A DNA stretch of 64,000 nt, taken from contig CM051015.1 in the NCBI GenBank assembly GCA_027704905.1, positions 13,362,920 through 13,426,919 on the forward strand, read 5' to 3'. Made by a program: the position numbers and the translations under genes. How positions within the stretch are numbered: position 1 is the first letter of the stretch; the number at the start of each line of letters is the position of its first letter. Below, one piece after another: positions 15,494 through 27,010 of this stretch. This DNA comes from Muraenolepis orangiensis (Eukaryota; Chordata; Actinopteri; Gadiformes; Muraenolepididae). The notes under the pieces were generated by a model that worked only from the letters and a program-made list of their open reading frames with translations, was not told the DNA's origin and searched no databases.

Positions 15494-17456
15494 GTGTACG
15501 GATCCTAACCTCGGTCTGTTGTACCTGACCCAAGTAGAAGACAAACAAGTCATGGCAGAACTCTGTTGGGTGGCAATGCAGCTACAGAAGAAATTCAGCC
15601 AGGGAAGCTGTGGGTAGTTGTTGACAAGTCATGTGTAACTTTAAAGCAGGGGTTTTAAAAGTTGAAGACAGTGGCCTCCCTTCAGAGAACTCTGACAAAC
15701 ACACTCTTGCTTCCTCTGGTTTCTGATTAACCGGTTTCACTGGTCTCTCGTTGGATGGTTTCTCTGGTTTCTCTGGTTTCTAATTGGTGTGTTTGTGTGT
15801 GTTGGTGCAGACAACAAGCCACAGAGCTGTTACTATTGTTCTGGTCAGCTGGTCCTCTTCCTATTTTAGGGATGGTAGGCAGGCAGATATATTATAACGA
15901 TGGATTCATTCTGCTGACCATGTTTGTCACTGCTCAGTGACAAATGTTGTTGGACGAGAGTGGGAGTCACACACTCCTCCTGAGTGTGTGTAGTCACTAG
16001 ACATGGGATCCATGCAAACATATGAAAGCAGTAAGGAGGATAGAGATGTCGACAATGAGACAATTACACCTGCTTATCATTAAGTATGAATTGTACATGG
16101 GTGTAATTGCTATTGGCACATCCCAATAAACACAACAAAGTTTTGTTCGGTGTTTGTAAAAAACAAGCAATAAAAGTATTATTTATTTTGAAGCCATTAT
16201 TTATTTGAAAAATATTTGCTGGTTTGGGCACAATCCTAACTAATACTAAGTTTAATAATGCAATCGACATTGTAGGCTTATCTTATGCCATTGTCCTTGT
16301 ATTTCAGAATATTCATGACTGGTGTCTTTTTTAATAATACTGAAAATATGTATGGTGCATGGTGTTACCGCAAATCTTATCTTTTTAAATAATTAACAAG
16401 GCAGATGGCCAGCAGAAAGGAGAAAGGCATAAACACCCGAACCATTCGCTACAATGCAGCCTTGGCAAGAATCAATGATATGGATGCTGGCTGGGGATTT
16501 GTCTTTGAACATTTATTTATTTGATGTTTTCATGAAAAAAGACAAGAAATAAGTATTCTCTTAATGGACCCGTTTGAAATTGGAGGGAACAACCCTACTC
16601 CCCTCGTAACAGCTCAAGGATTTAAGGACTGAGGTTTCAGACTAATGGAATATTAAAGCTGGTAGAGTTGTTTTTTGTAATCCTCCCGGGTGGTCGACTC
16701 ATTTGTGGCACAGTTCAGATATTGTCCATATATAGTCCACAAAGCTAAAGGCTGTAGGCTATATATGTCAGTTGTGTAGCCTACATATATATTTTAAACG
16801 ATATAGTATACTATCTATACCATTTACAAATAGCTTGAGATAAAGTGTGGATTAGTAGGATGACAAAGATTGTATACCCTGGTTTTTCATATCTTGCTTT
16901 ATTAAGGGTTTGTTATGGATCCATTGGATCCGCTTGGTTTGCTTATGGGCATTTGCGTCCTAGCATATGGTGAACAACGTTGATGAAGAGTGGTACGATC
17001 GTATGAGTCGGCCTTTTCGTAACACCTGCTGGTTATTCATGAGGCGTAGCCACGTCCCTTTGAATCATCTTTCGAGTCGAATTGAGCGTTTATATTGTAT
17101 CGGGGTTCATCAAGTGGGACGTGAAGGGTCATTCGTGAAGCTGCTCTTGTGCTGGATTAGATGAATTTCAAATAAGGGCGCACAATCATCGCACTATAAT
17201 GGGCTGCTTGGTTTCCCTTCCCTTGGTCACATCCTGGGTCCTATGGTGCTGAATGCAAACTCCGGGGCGGGTTCCTCTCGTTGACGGCAACTCAATACAC
17301 AGAGACTGCAGCAGGATTCATTCTTGCCATAAGATGTGTGTCTCTTCTCATCTTCTTAGTTATTTTTAAAATATTTTTTTCGATCAATTTATGCCTCATG
17401 CTGATTGTAACCGTCGTTATGACGCACTCAAGATGCACCCTGCGTGTGTAAATGTA
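15494..17456. other. Unannotated sequence
   Basis: A run of GGTTTCTCT-like words lies at 15717-15784. No coding frame above 70 codons and no recognisable element was found. Confidence 0.5.
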
Positions 17457-17483
17457 GGGGGAGTGGGGGGTGGGGGGGGGGAG
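17457..17483. repeat. G-rich homopolymer tract
   Basis: Interrupted poly-G (GGGGG, GGGGGG, then a run of about 11). Confidence 0.9.
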
Positions 17484-17996
17484 GAGAGGCACAGTTAAAT
17501 GACTGAATAAAAATTACCTCGTCACCCAAAAGCGACATCCCGTCCGTCTCCTGGATCAAGGGCGCTAAATTCCTCCTTGCTGGAGCGTCGCCTGGACCCG
17601 GTGCTATAATCAGCCTGTCAGCTTGATTTAACAAGCCTGTACTATTATTAGAGACACCATCACATTTACAATAATTCATAAATCTCCTGCGCTAAAGGGT
17701 AAATCAATGGGCGTGCACGCTGAATGTCCTAAATCTCCTCTCTTCCCGTGTCACTTAAATGAATGAAACAACGTAGCAGACAAAGCCTTAGCATATCAGG
17801 GCATTCGGTGGACATTGCCATTGGAACCAAGCAAGAGGCAATACATGAGTACATACGATTATGGGCAAATCGCTGACTAGGTGTAGTAGCCACTAAAATG
17901 TCAATGGATTTGGAAGGCATGCCACATGGTAGTTTGGACTGTTACTTAGTAACAATCACACAATCGCAACAACACACACACACAAGCACACTCACA

Positions 17997-18390
17997 CATT
18001 ACATTACATTACATTACATTACAGTCATTTAGCAGACGCTTTTATCCAAAGCGACATACAATAGTGTGTTTCAACAAAGGAAGGTAAGAGAACAACTCAG
18101 AAGTCAAAAGTGCATTTCATTTCTAACAAGTCTCCAATAACTGAACCAGTGCTCAGGTAGAAGTACAATAATACAGGCAAAAATGTAGTACAATAAGTAC
18201 AATAAGTTGGCAAACAATATGCAACAATATCTAGAACAATATATACCTATAATCTATAATATGTAATCTACTTTTGACTGACTTAATTGACTTAGCGCTA
18301 CGAGGAAAGATCTGGGAAGTGTGTCCTGAAGACATGGGTTTTCAGCCTGCGGCGGAAGATGGGGAGTGACTCTGCAGTCGGGACCTCCCA
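17997..18390 (+). mobile_element. Fish dispersed repeat with AGCAGACGCTTTTATCC core
   Basis: It begins with five ATTAC units. Then comes the word AGCAGACGCTTTTATCCAAA followed by GCGAC, which I recall from dispersed repeats of many ray-finned fishes. The right part (18320-18390, GGTTTTCAGCCTGCGGCGGA) also matches a remembered fish repeat segment. The class is uncertain (SINE-like or DNA-element derived) and no coding capacity is present. Confidence 0.65.
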
Positions 18391-20599
18391 CACACACACA
18401 TCTTGAAGAATCATGGAAAAGCAAACAGATATTTTTTGCCGTGTTTTCCTTTCAGGTAGTATCTCCAACCTTCAGAAGGTCCATGCATTGTGTCCATTTT
18501 AGCTATCCACATTCTGAACGGTAGAGCATCCCTAACACTCTGCCAGCACACTGCAATCTCATGGCATGAAGAAGTCCATAGTCCAAAAGTTTCTTGTTCG
18601 TTTTGGTTATTGTTTTCCACGTTTAAGCATCCCGTTAAATAAATCCACTGAAAAATTCACGAACATGCAATCAAAACGACATCGGTGTTTAGTGGACTCC
18701 CTTTCTATAGGTTCTTTCTCTATCCACCACAACCACTCGGAGCACTTTACATTTCCGCTTTCCGTTCAACCCTTCCCTCACCGACGGCACAGTGTCCAGC
18801 AAGGAGAGGTTCTTGTTCAGGTTATTCTTAAGCCTCCTTCTCAAGGTCTCCTCAACCCTCTTGCCAGGACAAAGTAACCAAGAGCTCTCCAGTTGCCAAG
18901 CGACCTGCTCTACCCTCTACTCTCTGCTGCCACTCTGAGATTTAACACACCTTTATGAGATTATAAATTCATTGACAGGGAAATGATCCCATCACTGCAT
19001 AACCGGCAATGGTTTATTTTATATGAATTGAAGCTATCATTGCCTTATTTGGCTGATGGAGGCTAGCCCCGTTACCTATTTTATTTTCAGCCGATAGGCC
19101 ATAGGCCCACACGCCTTTGTCATTGTACGTGTACATGTGTGTGTGTGTGTGTGGTGTGTGTGTGCACGCTTACCTCCTAGCTATTTAAAGGCCATTTCAT
19201 AATAATATATGAAAATATATGATCACAGAGTGAACCCTGACTGACACTAACCCTGAGGCAGGGTTGTTCATGGGCCCGCCTAGCAGCTGTCTGCTGCTGC
19301 TGCCTCTCAGTTTGCTACTCTTTAGTTTACAGCGTTGGCGATGGAGCTGCTTAAATCCAGGGAATGGAATTCAACTATCTTAACTCCACCAATGGTCACT
19401 GATAGTCCAATCACGTGGCCCCATTTCATTTCCTGATTTTAAGCACTCCCATCGCTAACGCTGTAGACCCCCTGACACAAGCAGTTCATTCATTTCTCTT
19501 AGCGTGTGAACGGGGGCCAGTGGGGGGGGGGGGGGGGGGGGGGGCGGGGGGACAGTCCCTGATGACCTTCGCCCACAAGCCTTTCAATACCCGTCCTATT
19601 GCCTCTGTAGATCTCCATCCCCGGGAAGCCAATGCTCATGCCTTTGGTTGTCTGTCACCTGTCAAAGACACTCGGAAGTTGTAGACGTTATAAACAAGTT
19701 CGTTGGAAGACGGTGAAAGGTTAGCGGAGGAGGGGAGCGTTAATGAAATTTCATGGAAGAATAAAAGGGATCGCATTTTCCAACAGCGCCATTGATTCTC
19801 GGGGCAATAAATTCCGTGTCCCTGTGGTCACCCTAAACTGCTGAGCAAACCAATTCATTCTGTTAAGTAAACGACAGCGAGGAAAACAAAAGCGTATTGG
19901 ATAAGGATTGTCATGCATAGGCATTGCGAGGTGGGTCAATGTAATATAAACAAGGACGGAATTATTAATACTGAACTATACTCAACACCATATTAAAATG
20001 GGTTGACGAAATAGCAAAAGTGTCCACAAACTAATTTAAAAAACATAATCTTCTGATGACTTTTTGAGTCAGAGCAAAGCTTTTCTGATACATGCAGTAC
20101 TATGTTTAATTACATTATCGGACAATAAGAGATGTTAACAATTGACCGTTAACAGACAATACAATTTTTTTTTTACAAGTTAACACATCTGTTAGCTTTT
20201 AAAATAAGAATAAAAAAACATATATAAAATAAATCCTCCTGTTAACCGTCAAGGAAATTAGTCACCAGGAACATTCCAAGTGCTTAACTATTTGAATATT
20301 CCTTCGAAAACGTAACGATTATTAAAAGCTTGACATTTGAGAGTATACATTCGGGCCAGCCCTTCTTTTCAATTTTCTTTTTTGGCTTTTTTTGTCCCTA
20401 AGAACAATACATTATATAAAAATATGTATGTATTACCATATTACGCGTGTGTTCTGTGTTCTGTGATTTAATAAGACACTTATGCTGTATCTTTGGGGGA
20501 AAGTGATGAGACTATGGGCTGCCAGAGTCTGCTTGCTCTGATTACCTCCAACTGTCATTTTGATTGTGTGGACTGATTGTTCCTATACATAGATAAATT

Positions 20600-20601
<2 letters not shown>
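18391..20601. other. Unannotated sequence with a poly-G run
   Basis: A 103-codon open frame at 18566-18877 has no recognisable domain. A GT run lies near 19134-19164. No element or gene is identified. Confidence 0.5.
19522..19551. repeat. Poly-G tract, 30 bp
   Basis: A run of 23 G, one C and 6 G. Its exact length may be unreliable in an assembly. Confidence 0.9.
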
Positions 20602-20933
<332 letters not shown>

Positions 20934-21419
20934 ATAAAGCTGTGTTCCACTGGTACCAAATGTTGTTGATCGAACATTGATCAACACTTATTGAATTGTA
21001 ACTCCAGTTATTTATTCTGATAACAAAACTGTAGCACATTGATGATGGTAAACTGTTAAAAACAATAGTGTTCAAATAAAACGATAATGATCTTGAACTT
21101 GAATTCATTCCTAAAATGCAGGCTATCTTTAACCTTAAAGATAACCATTTTCAAGCAAGGCCTTTTGTGGGAGCCAATTCTAATCAGTTCCCTCAGAAAG
21201 AGCCATCTATTCCCAAAATTGCATTTCATTCTGTGCGTTTTCTATAATCAGTTGGAAAAATGATTCGCACTCCGCTAGCTTTTTGTCGAGAACTTGGTGA
21301 GGGCCATAATCATTCTGTTCTTTTTGTGTCCGACTACGGAAGGAATTTATGAATATGCTTTCTACGTTTATTTTTTAATTATGGGAATATAACATAGGCC
21401 TAGCATAGGTTTTACGCTG

Positions 21420-22187
21420 GCTTTGAAAGGGGGAACTCTGAGCCGACCAACAAATTGAACATTCACCCAGAGGACTACGTTCTACAACTGTCCAAGTCAG
21501 AGGTCCGTAGAACCTTCAGGAGGGTGAAGGCAGGGTTCAATACCTGCGCTGACCAGCTGGCTTCTGTGTTCACTGACATCGACAATGCATCACTGCATCA
21601 GTCTGTTGTCCCAGTGTGCTTTCAATAGACAACCTTTGTGCCGTTACCCAAAAATACCAAGGTAACAGCCTGAATGACTATCGTCCAGTGGCTTTAACAC
21701 CCATAGCCATGAAGTGCCTGGAGAAACGTGTCATGTCACAAATAAACTTTTCCATACCAGAGTCCCTAGACCCACTCCAGTTTGCATACAGACCAAACAG
21801 GTCTGTTGACGAGGCCATCTCCCTGGCACTACACACGGCCCTGCAGCACCTAGACATGAGGGAAACTGACGTCAGACTATTGTTCATTGACTACAGCTCG
21901 GCGTTCAACACCAACACTCCTGAAACTGAGGGACCTAGGTCTGGGTGCCCTCCATCTGTATCTGGATTATGGACTTCCTGATGGGCAGGCCTCAAGTGGT
22001 AAAGATTGGGAACAACATCTCATCCGTTCTGGTCCTCAACACCAGAGCACCCCAAGGCTGCTGCCTCAGTCCCTGGCTGGATTCGCTGTACACACATGGC
22101 TGTATTGCCATACACAACAACAATCGGATTATCAAGTTTGCAGACGACACCACAGTCTTCGGTCTGATAAGTGAGGATGACGAAAGG
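21420..22187 (+). pseudogene. L2/jockey-type LINE reverse transcriptase, 5' part of interrupted copy
   Basis: Translations in shifting frames show the order of a non-LTR reverse transcriptase. There is a pre-RT segment, LSKSEVRRTFRRVKAG (about 21488-21535). Then NDYRPVAL and LDPLQFAYRPNRSVDEA appear, then motif A FIDYSSAFNT (about 21886-21915), motif B RAPQGCCLSPW (about 22041), and motif C FADD at 22137-22148. At least two frameshifts fall between motifs A and B, and sequence is missing after residue KAG, so it is inactive. No endonuclease domain is seen, so it is 5'-truncated. The frame stops abruptly after ...SEDDER at 22187, where a minus-strand LINE begins, and resumes at 23113. Confidence 0.85.
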
Positions 22188-22222
22188 TCAAGTCAAGTCA
22201 AGTCAAGTCAAGTCAAGTCAAG
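22188..22222 (-). repeat. (TTGAC)n LINE 3' tail
   Basis: Seven AAGTC-type pentamers form the tail of the antisense LINE and mark its insertion junction. Confidence 0.85.
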
Positions 22223-23112
22223 TTTATTGTCACTTCACAGTTTAGAAGTATAAAGCTGTGAGTGAAATACCCGACGACAGACAGCAGTTATAAAAATAAG
22301 ATAAAATAGAATAAAAACAGAATAGAATAAAGGAAGTAAAAATAAAATAAAAACTGTATAAAGTTAAATACATAAAATAAAAATGCAATTTATAAAAGGC
22401 AATATATCGGCACAGAAAAAGAGCATTATGTATATATAGATCAATGTAATAAAATATACATTGTTATTTGGCCTTGGCCACGCACCGCTGGTTGTATATA
22501 TCCAGGAGGGAGGGGAGCTCACCTCCAACTGTGATGTGATACACCCTGTAAGACCACTCTCGATGGTGCCGGTATAGAATGTTCTCAGGATGCGGGGGCC
22601 CATGCTCAATTTCCTCAGACGCCTGAGGAAATATAGGCGTTGTTGGGCCCTTTTTACCACGTGTGTGGTGTGTGTGGACCATGTGAGGTCCTCGGAGATG
22701 TGCACGCCATGGAACTTGAAGCTGCTGACCCTCTCTACTGCAACACCGTCAATGGAGATAGGGCTGTGCTCTCCTCTCTGCTTCCTGTAGTCCACGATCA
22801 GCTCCTTGCTCTTTGTTGAGGGCGAGGCTGTTCTCCTGGCACCACTGCTCCAACCTCCTCCCTGTAGGCTGTCTCGTCGTCGCCGGCGATCAGGATCACT
22901 GTCGTGTTGTCAGCAAACTTGATGATGACGTTTGAGCTGTGCATAGCCATGCAGTCGTGGGTGTAGAGGGAGTAGAGGAGAGGGCTCAGCACGCATCCCT
23001 GGGGGGCTCCCGTGTTGAGGGTCAGTGGCTCTGAGGTGGTGCTGCCCATCCTCACCACCTGGCGGCGGTCTGACAGGAGGTCCAGTATCCAGCTGCACGC
23101 CATACTCCATTG
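22188..23112 (-). mobile_element. Antisense L2-type LINE inserted in another LINE
   Basis: On the minus strand this fragment reads ILDLLSDRRQVVRMG, TGAPQGCVLSPLLYSLYTHD (motif B), then KFADNTTVI (22906-22917 covers FADN), a DYRKQ segment and AQQRLYFLRRLRKLSMG. The second Asp of the catalytic FADD is Asn. A frameshift lies near 22800-22830. Its 3' UTR ends on ...GACAATAAACTTGAC with a (TTGAC)n tail at 22188-22222. The 5' end is truncated within RT just before motif B, typical of incomplete target-primed reverse transcription. There is no clear target-site duplication. Confidence 0.85.
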
Positions 23113-23560
23113 GAGTACAGATATGAGGTAGTCCGGCTGACACGATGTTGCAAGGACAACAGCCTCGCACTGAATGTCAGCAAGACTAAGGAGCTCATCG
23201 TGGACTTCAGGAGCCACCGGAGCACCCACTCCACCATCAGCCTGGACGGGACACGGTGGATATCATCAGCTGCTTCCGTTTTCTAGGACTACAGATCTCC
23301 GATGACCTGGCGTTGACCCGCAACATGGAGGTCATGCTGAAGCATGGGCATAGGCAAACAACATTTGGCTAGTGAATGTTTTTTGCACAATTCAACACGT
23401 ACATATCATCCGTCAGTCACTTTATTGTTATTTTTATTGTGTATAGTATTTTATAGTATAGTGTATAGAAAAGTCATACTTTGAGAGGGAATGGGGAGTA
23501 AATATTCCATTGTAGTTGTTGCATATGGCAAATAAAAATCTTGAATCTTATCTTGACTCA
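23113..23560 (+). pseudogene. L2-type LINE, 3' part of interrupted copy with 3' UTR (copy B)
   Basis: The plus-strand frame resumes with EYRYEVVRLTRCC and SLALNVSKTKELIVDFRS. It then continues in another frame with FRFLGLQISDDLA to about 23340. The RT C-terminus is deleted, and sequence jumps to a 3' UTR shared with 8411-8685, 28759-29012 and 32884-32978 (GCACAATTCAACA, TTATTGTTATTTTTATTGTG, GAGAGGGAATGGGGAGTAA). It ends in ATCTTGAATCTTATCTTGA at about 23560. Removing the antisense insertion makes this segment continue the frame that stops at 22187. Confidence 0.8.
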
Positions 23561-26040
23561 TCCAAATCCATTTGTAGGTTTTGTTAGACTTCATGGCGAA
23601 TTTAACAATTGTACCGACTCTACCGAAAATTATGTCATCTCCGATACTAAGTGTGCCCCGGAGTCTGAACAAGCAGGGAGTTGTGCTACCACTCCTTGTG
23701 TGGTAACCTTATACCTCATAGCCTTTCAGCTTGGTTTCTCAGGGGCCGTAAGCACCGGCGGGTCCGTGATTTGTAATCACATTTGCCATGCGATTGGGAT
23801 TTCTATTTCATTGGCCACTAAATCACAAGTCATCTCGCACCCTGCCCCCATCCTGGCTTTTGTTTGTTTCACACGTCCTCTGATTCATACTCTTCCGCTG
23901 CACATGGCTGCAAATGAAATGGCACACAATATGCTATATGGGCCACTGTATGCTCACCATTGGAGGAGCAGAAATGACCTACCTCACATTTCTTTCCGTT
24001 TTATCACCGTAAATGATGGTGTGACTTAAAGTTAACCTAGACATGCGGTAGCTTTCAATAGTGTCTTATGTATTCAAATGATGTGACGTCTTTATATCCT
24101 TAATTTGATCATCTTTACTGTAATGAATGCATTATTAACCATCCCTATGGTCATTCCTGAGAGACGTGAGAAAATTGAACAGGAAATTAAAGCCTCTTAA
24201 TAGGAAGTAGGGCGGTGGGAGAGGAAAGTGATACGTGATGGTAATTAATGATATGTGAATGTTGTAATAATTGTATTTTTATATATATAATAAAATAATA
24301 AATGTATAATAAATGTGTGGGTTTGTCGAGCTGTTTTATTGAGCACTGCAACACACTTTTGACAATCTTAAGGCAATGCAGCACAAACTTAATTAGTTGA
24401 CTAGTTATTGTTTATTATTTTGTTCAGTGAGTGCCGTTTTAATCAACTAACTGTCCAATTTGACAGTTAGTTCCTTCCACCTGCTTATCAGCCTTGATTC
24501 CTTATAGCATTACACCTCAGTTTGAACTAGTTGATAAGTTAATTCATAGTTTGATTACCTAAATACCCAACGCTGATTATTTTAAAGTGTAGCCATGTCT
24601 ATTGGTCACCTTGTATTTGCAGACAATATATTTTTGGTCAGGGTCAGGTAGGTCCTTTCCTAGCCTAGTTTTTGGCACATTATGCACTGGTTAAATGTAT
24701 AAAAGTGTTTTAAATCATATTTTACTAATGCGGTGTAATTTGCAATCATACTATATACTACGATAATCTGAAAGCCTGATGGCCAATGGATGTGTTGTGA
24801 AATTCCAGACAGCTTGAGTACATTTTTGTGGGACTTTTAGTCCCAGTTTTTGTAAGAAAGTTTAAATGAAATAGCAGCAGCTAATGTAATTAGCTAAGCT
24901 GGAGGACATCTACAATTCCCCATGTTTTTTCTCGTTGCAGCCACACACAATCAACAGTTGGTAGGGATCAGTATTTTGCGATTCTTTTTCAGAGAAATGG
25001 ATTAGACTCATGAGGGTCGTAGCCTCGGTTGCCTCTGCTATGTTGCAGAAGCGTACAGGGGTTGTTGCAGCCTCTCTCCTCTGCATATGTGTGTGTGTGT
25101 GTGTTCACACCTCCACAGCCATTGCCACACACCACCCCCATCTTGCAGTCCAGTCTGACCCTCAGAATGATGCCGTGTCCACATTGAGAGAGACATGTAG
25201 AAGAGATTTTAAGCGTGAACTTTGCTACCTATACACCTGTGTGCTTCGGATATCCCTCTGACGTTCAGTTTAGACATGGAGAATAACCTTCTACTCTACA
25301 TGCAGTTAAATATGCACACCTGAAACCACTCACTTCCGTCACCCAGCAATGTAATAGCCAGCCAGCATATCATTTGCTTAAAATATGCACTCAAGATTGA
25401 ATTCCCTAGGTAAGCTTGTGTAGACGTATTGTTTATCCATGTTTAAAACATCACACGGCACACTGTGAATCACATCAAACAATTTGACAGCAATTTATTT
25501 CAAACTTTACAGGTGTATTAATTCTGAGTAAAAATCAAGAAAGAAAGAAATCGACACCATCTTGCATTGTCATGCTGCGAATGAGAATTTACAAATCAAC
25601 GCATAACATTCTTCATCATGGCCTTGACTTTGGGCTTCTGATTTGTATGCAAATGAAATAAATGTTTAATACTGAGGCGAGGAGGCCTGTGAGAGTGATT
25701 AACGGCAGCCCCGGCGGTTGGATGGTGCATTAATATCCCCTTACGGTGTGCGCTGTGTCCAGCGTCTGCTGGACGGTGAATTAATTCTCTCCGCTCAAGT
25801 GGTGGTGGTGGGTCTCGCTCTGCAGACGGGAACATGTCCCACGTGGTGACACCACAAGTCACCCTGTTGCCCCCAAACGAGTACATGCGAAGCAAGTGCA
25901 TAATCGTTGGTGTCATTTATGCATGCATGATAGCAGCATAGGCAAATGTCAAATCAGTCAGACAGAGCTGAATAACGCACAACCATCATCCTGTTCCCTT
26001 GTTGAGTTCAGTGCACCCTCTGACAATAGGCCTATATCAC
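23561..26040. other. Unannotated sequence, long open frame without known domain
   Basis: A 162-codon plus frame at 23541-24029 begins in the LINE tail and has no recognisable domain. The stretch 25600-25760 contains the octamer ATGCAAAT (25647-25654) in ATTTGTATGCAAATGAAAT. No gene is supported. Confidence 0.45.
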
Positions 26041-26120
26041 ACTTCCTACTTCCGGAGCCTTAAAAATCGCAGAGCAGTGTACTCTTACTTCCGGTAGTTA
26101 CCCCAGATACGTGACAAACT
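26035..26120 (+). promoter_or_regulatory. Candidate ETS-motif promoter-like patch
   Basis: Two copies of TACTTCCGG (about 26047 and 26091) lie within 50 bp, just upstream of a decayed coding fragment. ACTTCCGG is the core bound by ETS factors such as GABPA in many housekeeping promoters. There is no other promoter evidence. Confidence 0.3.
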
Positions 26121-26363
26121 GTGGCCGCCTCCTCTCCTCTCTGTTATTGTAGTGTACCGGCTGCTCAACGTCCAAACAAAGACAGCCCTACCTCAGTTTA
26201 CACGATTTACCCAAGACAAACTCCTCCGCAAGTCTCATGTGAGGCTGATGAGGAGGATGAAGGTCCCTCGTTTCATGTTCTCAGGGGTAGCGCGTATGTC
26301 TGTTTGCACTTTGACAAGGAGAGCATATACGTCTCGAAAAGTGGGCGGAATAGAGCCACATAA
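26121..26363 (+). pseudogene. Decayed THAP-like zinc-finger fragment
   Basis: One frame begins with CYCSVP, a Cys pattern like the start of a THAP domain, and later reads FHVLRGSAYVCLHFDKESI, which resembles the THAP ending with Cys-x2-His-Phe. The middle part (QFTRFTQDKLLRKSHVRLM) sits in another frame, so at least two indels have broken the domain. THAP domains bind DNA and occur in host THAP proteins and in P-element and Kolobok-like transposases. I cannot tell which was the source. The fragment ends in a stop just inside a repeated segment (see 26349-26477). Confidence 0.45.
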
Positions 26364-26802
26364 TGTCGGGTATGTGTGTGATTAAAAGCACTGGTCCTGA
26401 CCCCCACACACACTCCATCTCTCATCCGAATAGAGCCACATAATGTTGGGTATGTGTGTGATTAAAAGCACTGGTCCCAAGTAGGGCTGGGCGATACGGA
26501 CAAAAACCCTGTATTTTTAGGCTGCATCGCAATATACGATATATATCGGTATTTTATACAAATTCGGTTTTAACTCAATGTCACAAGCACTTTTAACTCA
26601 TATTCACAAGAATAACAGGCATTCCCTTTTAGAAAATATACAGCTGCACAATACATATTAACACGTAAAAAAGGTACATTGAAATAATCAAAATCCATCA
26701 AATAAATAGCCTATATTAAATACATCGGCATACCTCTGGTCCTACACAAAATCGCCTTCGTTATATGGTGATATATCCAGATAGAGCCACACAATGTCGG
26801 GG
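26349..26802. repeat. Short direct repeat, three copies
   Basis: The 49-bp segment starting AATAGAGCCACATAATGT and ending AAAAGCACTGGTCC occurs at 26349-26397 and again at 26429-26477 with one or two differences. A shorter third copy (ATAGAGCCACACAATGTCGG) lies at 26780-26802. Copies 2 and 3 flank the segment described at 26483-26779. Confidence 0.85.
26483..26779. mobile_element. Possible DNA-transposon remnant (GGGCTGGGCGATA end)
   Basis: It starts TAGGGCTGGGCGATACGG, a terminus I recall from dispersed fish elements that usually end in the complementary sequence. Here the right end lacks a good complement, so the element is truncated or the call is wrong. The interior is AT-rich with no coding potential. 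Confidence 0.4.
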
Positions 26803-26819
26803 AATTGTATGATTCGGAT

Positions 26820-26924
26820 TTAGACTTCTTCACTGTAGTGTTCATTCACTAGTTGAACCACATCGTCTTGACCGACTTTTGGAAGGTTATGCAGCGATGT
26901 TGTCCAGCGATAACTGTCCTCCAT
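26820..26924 (-). CDS. Short open frame with possible SWIM/YqaJ-protein N-terminus
   Basis: A 34-codon minus frame starts at an ATG complementary to 26922-26924 and stops at 26820. It reads RWTTSLHNLPKVGQDDVVQL in part. The pattern W-x3-L-x2-LPKV-x3-D-x6 loosely resembles the N-terminus of YqaJ/SWIM-type transposon proteins common in fish, but this is recollection only. Upstream on the same strand is GCCGGAAGTACC (about 26990-27001), an ETS-type motif. It is probably a first-exon-like relic or chance. No splice partner was found. Confidence 0.25.
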   Translation of the reverse strand: MEDSYRWTTSLHNLPKVGQDDVVQLVNEHYSEEV

Positions 26925-27010
26925 GGTGAATGCCAAGGTGAATGCATTAACCGGAACTTGGGATACAGTGTTTCAGCGATTTTTAACGGGTACTTCCGGC
27001 TTTCAAATCT

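Noticed and set aside
22188..22222. Independent pentanucleotide microsatellite
   Set aside because: It abuts the end of a LINE 3' UTR and is better explained as that element's tail.
23541..24029. 162-codon plus-strand gene
   Set aside because: It begins in a LINE 3' tail, lacks a recognisable domain and has no start context or splice evidence.
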